Assembly (NCBI GenBank): GCA_026461385.1 | Contig: JAPJNB010000038.1 | Span: forward strand, 1 to 37,150 | DNA from: Akkermansiaceae bacterium | GTDB taxonomy: Bacteria; Verrucomicrobiota; Verrucomicrobiia; Verrucomicrobiales; Akkermansiaceae | DNA length: 37,150 nt | Direction: 5' to 3' | Part shown: positions 35,775 through 37,150 of the stretch, one piece after another | Numbering within the stretch: the stretch's first letter is position 1 | Layout: each line of letters opens with the position of its first letter | Position numbers and translations under genes: made by a program | The notes under the pieces: model-generated | The model's input: the letters and a program-made list of their open reading frames with translations, nothing else | The model's database searches: none | What the model was told of the DNA's origin: nothing

Positions 35775-37034
35775 TCATCCGTGCAATTCCGAATTGCCCG
35801 CCCGATCCTCACCGACCGGCCCCGACGACCACTCTTCGATCAAGCGGAATCCCACCGCCAAAAGCGTGGGCCCAAGAAAAACCCCTACAAATCCAAACGC
35901 CAAGGCCCCACCAATGACCCCGCAAAAAATCAAAATAAAGGGCATCTTGCTGCCCTGACTGATCAAGTAAGGACGCAGGAAATTATCAACGCTGCTAATC
36001 CCTAACAAACCCCACAACAGGAGGAAAACCCCCATTCCCGGCTTGTTTTCAGCAAACAACCACAACGATGAGGGCAACCAAACCATCGGCGGACCAAACG
36101 GAATCACTGCGAGAAAAAACGTGAGCACCGACAGCAAGGCCGCACCCGGCAGCCCCGCGATCCAAAAACCAAGTCCCGCAACCAGCGCCTGGGCGATCGC
36201 CGTCCCCAAAATCCCATAAATCACCCCTCGCACAGTGCCCCCCGCCACCTTGATCAAATGCTGCCCACGCCCACCCGCCAAGCGATCCACCGCAATGGTC
36301 AAGCGCTCGGCCAAAATCGGCGCATCACGCAACAAGAAAAATGCCAAAAACGCACTGAGTAAAATCTGCGTCACCCCCTGCCCCACAGCCAGTCCCACGG
36401 CAATCAAGCCACTCCGCGCCCATGACAAAAATTGCCCTAACAACACCACCACGTGCGGCGGATTCTTGCTCGCATCACCCCCACCGGACTTTGCCACCAC
36501 GTCATCCACCACCGCAGGTGCCGGAGCTTCTCGCACCACAAATCCATCACCATCCTCAAGCACGATCTTCGGCCGAGGCGGCGGAGTCTTGACCGCCTGA
36601 TCCAGCTGCTCAACCCAACGCTTGCGATCCTCCGCAAAATTTGACCAATAAACCGACAATTCCTTGCCCACCACCGGGGCCTGCGCCACCCACGCGGGTG
36701 CTTGATCCGGCGCTTCCAAAAACCACTTGCGCGTGGCATTCGCGAAATCCTTGCCGTCTTGCGCAATGCTAAATCCAATTAAAAAAATCGGCCCCGCAAG
36801 AATCACCGACAGCGTCAAAGTGACAAAGCAAGCAGCCAGCGTCCTTGACCCACGAAACCAACGCGTGAACATCCGCTGCAGGGGATAAAGCGAATATGCC
36901 AAAATCGTCGCCCACAACAGGGCCGTGATGAATGGCTTCAAGACGGAAAAACAACCCATCAACAGCAAGATCAACGCAAGCCCACCGAGCAACGGCTCGA
37001 CCTTCAATCGCTTATTCTTCACACCGTTTTCCAT
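35775..37034 (-). CDS. AI-2E family transporter (PerM-like)
   Basis: A 419-residue membrane protein of the AI-2E/PerM family: two helices at the N-terminus (about 15-55), a third near 70-90, a hydrophilic insert with DGDGFVVREAPAPAVVDD (about 160-180), then five or more helices including AFLAFFLLRDAP and LFLGPTLLAVGF-like segments (FVGVFLGPTLLAVGFRL). Members include exporters of autoinducer-2 and Na+/H+ antiporters, so the substrate is open. The ATG at 37032-37034 is preferred; the longer frame starts with TTG. The last 116 bases of the window (37035-37150) show no gene or clear signal. Confidence 0.88.
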   Translation of the reverse strand: MENGVKNKRLKVEPLLGGLALILLLMGCFSVLKPFITALLWATILAYSLYPLQRMFTRWFRGSRTLAACFVTLTLSVILAGPIFLIGFSIAQDGKDFANATRKWFLEAPDQAPAWVAQAPVVGKELSVYWSNFAEDRKRWVEQLDQAVKTPPPRPKIVLEDGDGFVVREAPAPAVVDDVVAKSGGGDASKNPPHVVVLLGQFLSWARSGLIAVGLAVGQGVTQILLSAFLAFFLLRDAPILAERLTIAVDRLAGGRGQHLIKVAGGTVRGVIYGILGTAIAQALVAGLGFWIAGLPGAALLSVLTFFLAVIPFGPPMVWLPSSLWLFAENKPGMGVFLLLWGLLGISSVDNFLRPYLISQGSKMPFILIFCGVIGGALAFGFVGVFLGPTLLAVGFRLIEEWSSGPVGEDRAGNSELHG

Positions 37035-37150
37035 CGTTTGACGCGATCCTAAACGGTTTTCCCGTTCACTGCCAGCGTGTTTCAATGGATTTTATCGGAC
37101 CCACCCGCAAATCCCTCGGCAGTGTCCCCCACTCGCTCGCACCGCTCCAC

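Overview
The window looks like chromosomal DNA of a marine-type or polysaccharide-degrading Verrucomicrobiota bacterium (Verrucomicrobiae). This is an inference from gene content: a CbiX-like chelatase next to a separate DR2241-type Fe-S protein, many sulfatases with EF-hand tails, secreted proteins ending in a thrombospondin-3-like loop plus a short beta domain, and autotransporter-type beta-strand repeats without a visible autotransporter barrel. No rRNA, tRNA, CRISPR array or insertion sequence was seen.

Layout. Positions 1-5.8 kb hold the edge fragment of an SPFH protein, a LysE-type exporter, aconitase (acnA), and a cbiX-like/DR2241-like pair. A strong bidirectional terminator (5751-5781) separates these from a secreted FKBP isomerase. 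Positions 6.8-24.1 kb, all on the minus strand, are a polysaccharide-degradation locus. In transcription order it reads: GH88-family protein, alpha/beta-hydrolase esterase, four S1 sulfatases, GH2 glycosidase, a double-domain PL38-like lyase, then a large PL6 lyase. Two junctions are ATGA overlaps and most other gaps are 8-54 bases, so GH88 to PL38 is probably one operon of about 13.3 kb. PL6 follows after 197 bases and may have its own promoter. Upstream lie a pseudopilin-like gene (24149-24883) and a 1181-residue secreted beta-repeat protein (25151-28696). From 29 kb to the right edge there are RlpA-like, SulP, LptF/G, TetR, TrpS, serine hydrolase and AI-2E transporter genes.

How it may work together (inference). 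The PL6 and PL38-like lyases would cut a uronic-acid polysaccharide by beta-elimination. The sulfatases and esterase would remove sulfate and acyl groups, the GH2 enzyme would trim the glycan, and a GH88 enzyme would normally hydrolyse the unsaturated uronyl ends. The target is therefore probably a sulfated, uronate-rich glycan (dermatan/chondroitin-like or algal), but the sequence does not fix which one.

Most notable points: (1) one polypeptide carries two diverged PF05426-type lyase domains, each with an intact His/Arg/Tyr constellation at identical spacing; (2) the GH88 protein has Ala where the family's catalytic Asp (the D149 equivalent) is expected; (3) two tandem sulfatases have Ser in place of the usual active-site His of GKWH; (4) an EF-hand tail is shared by sulfatases of two different subfamilies; (5) the RlpA-like protein lacks the catalytic Glu; (6) the locus samples as clearly lower in GC than its flanks. 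Candidate operators upstream of the locus genes are listed, but they are sequence-only observations.
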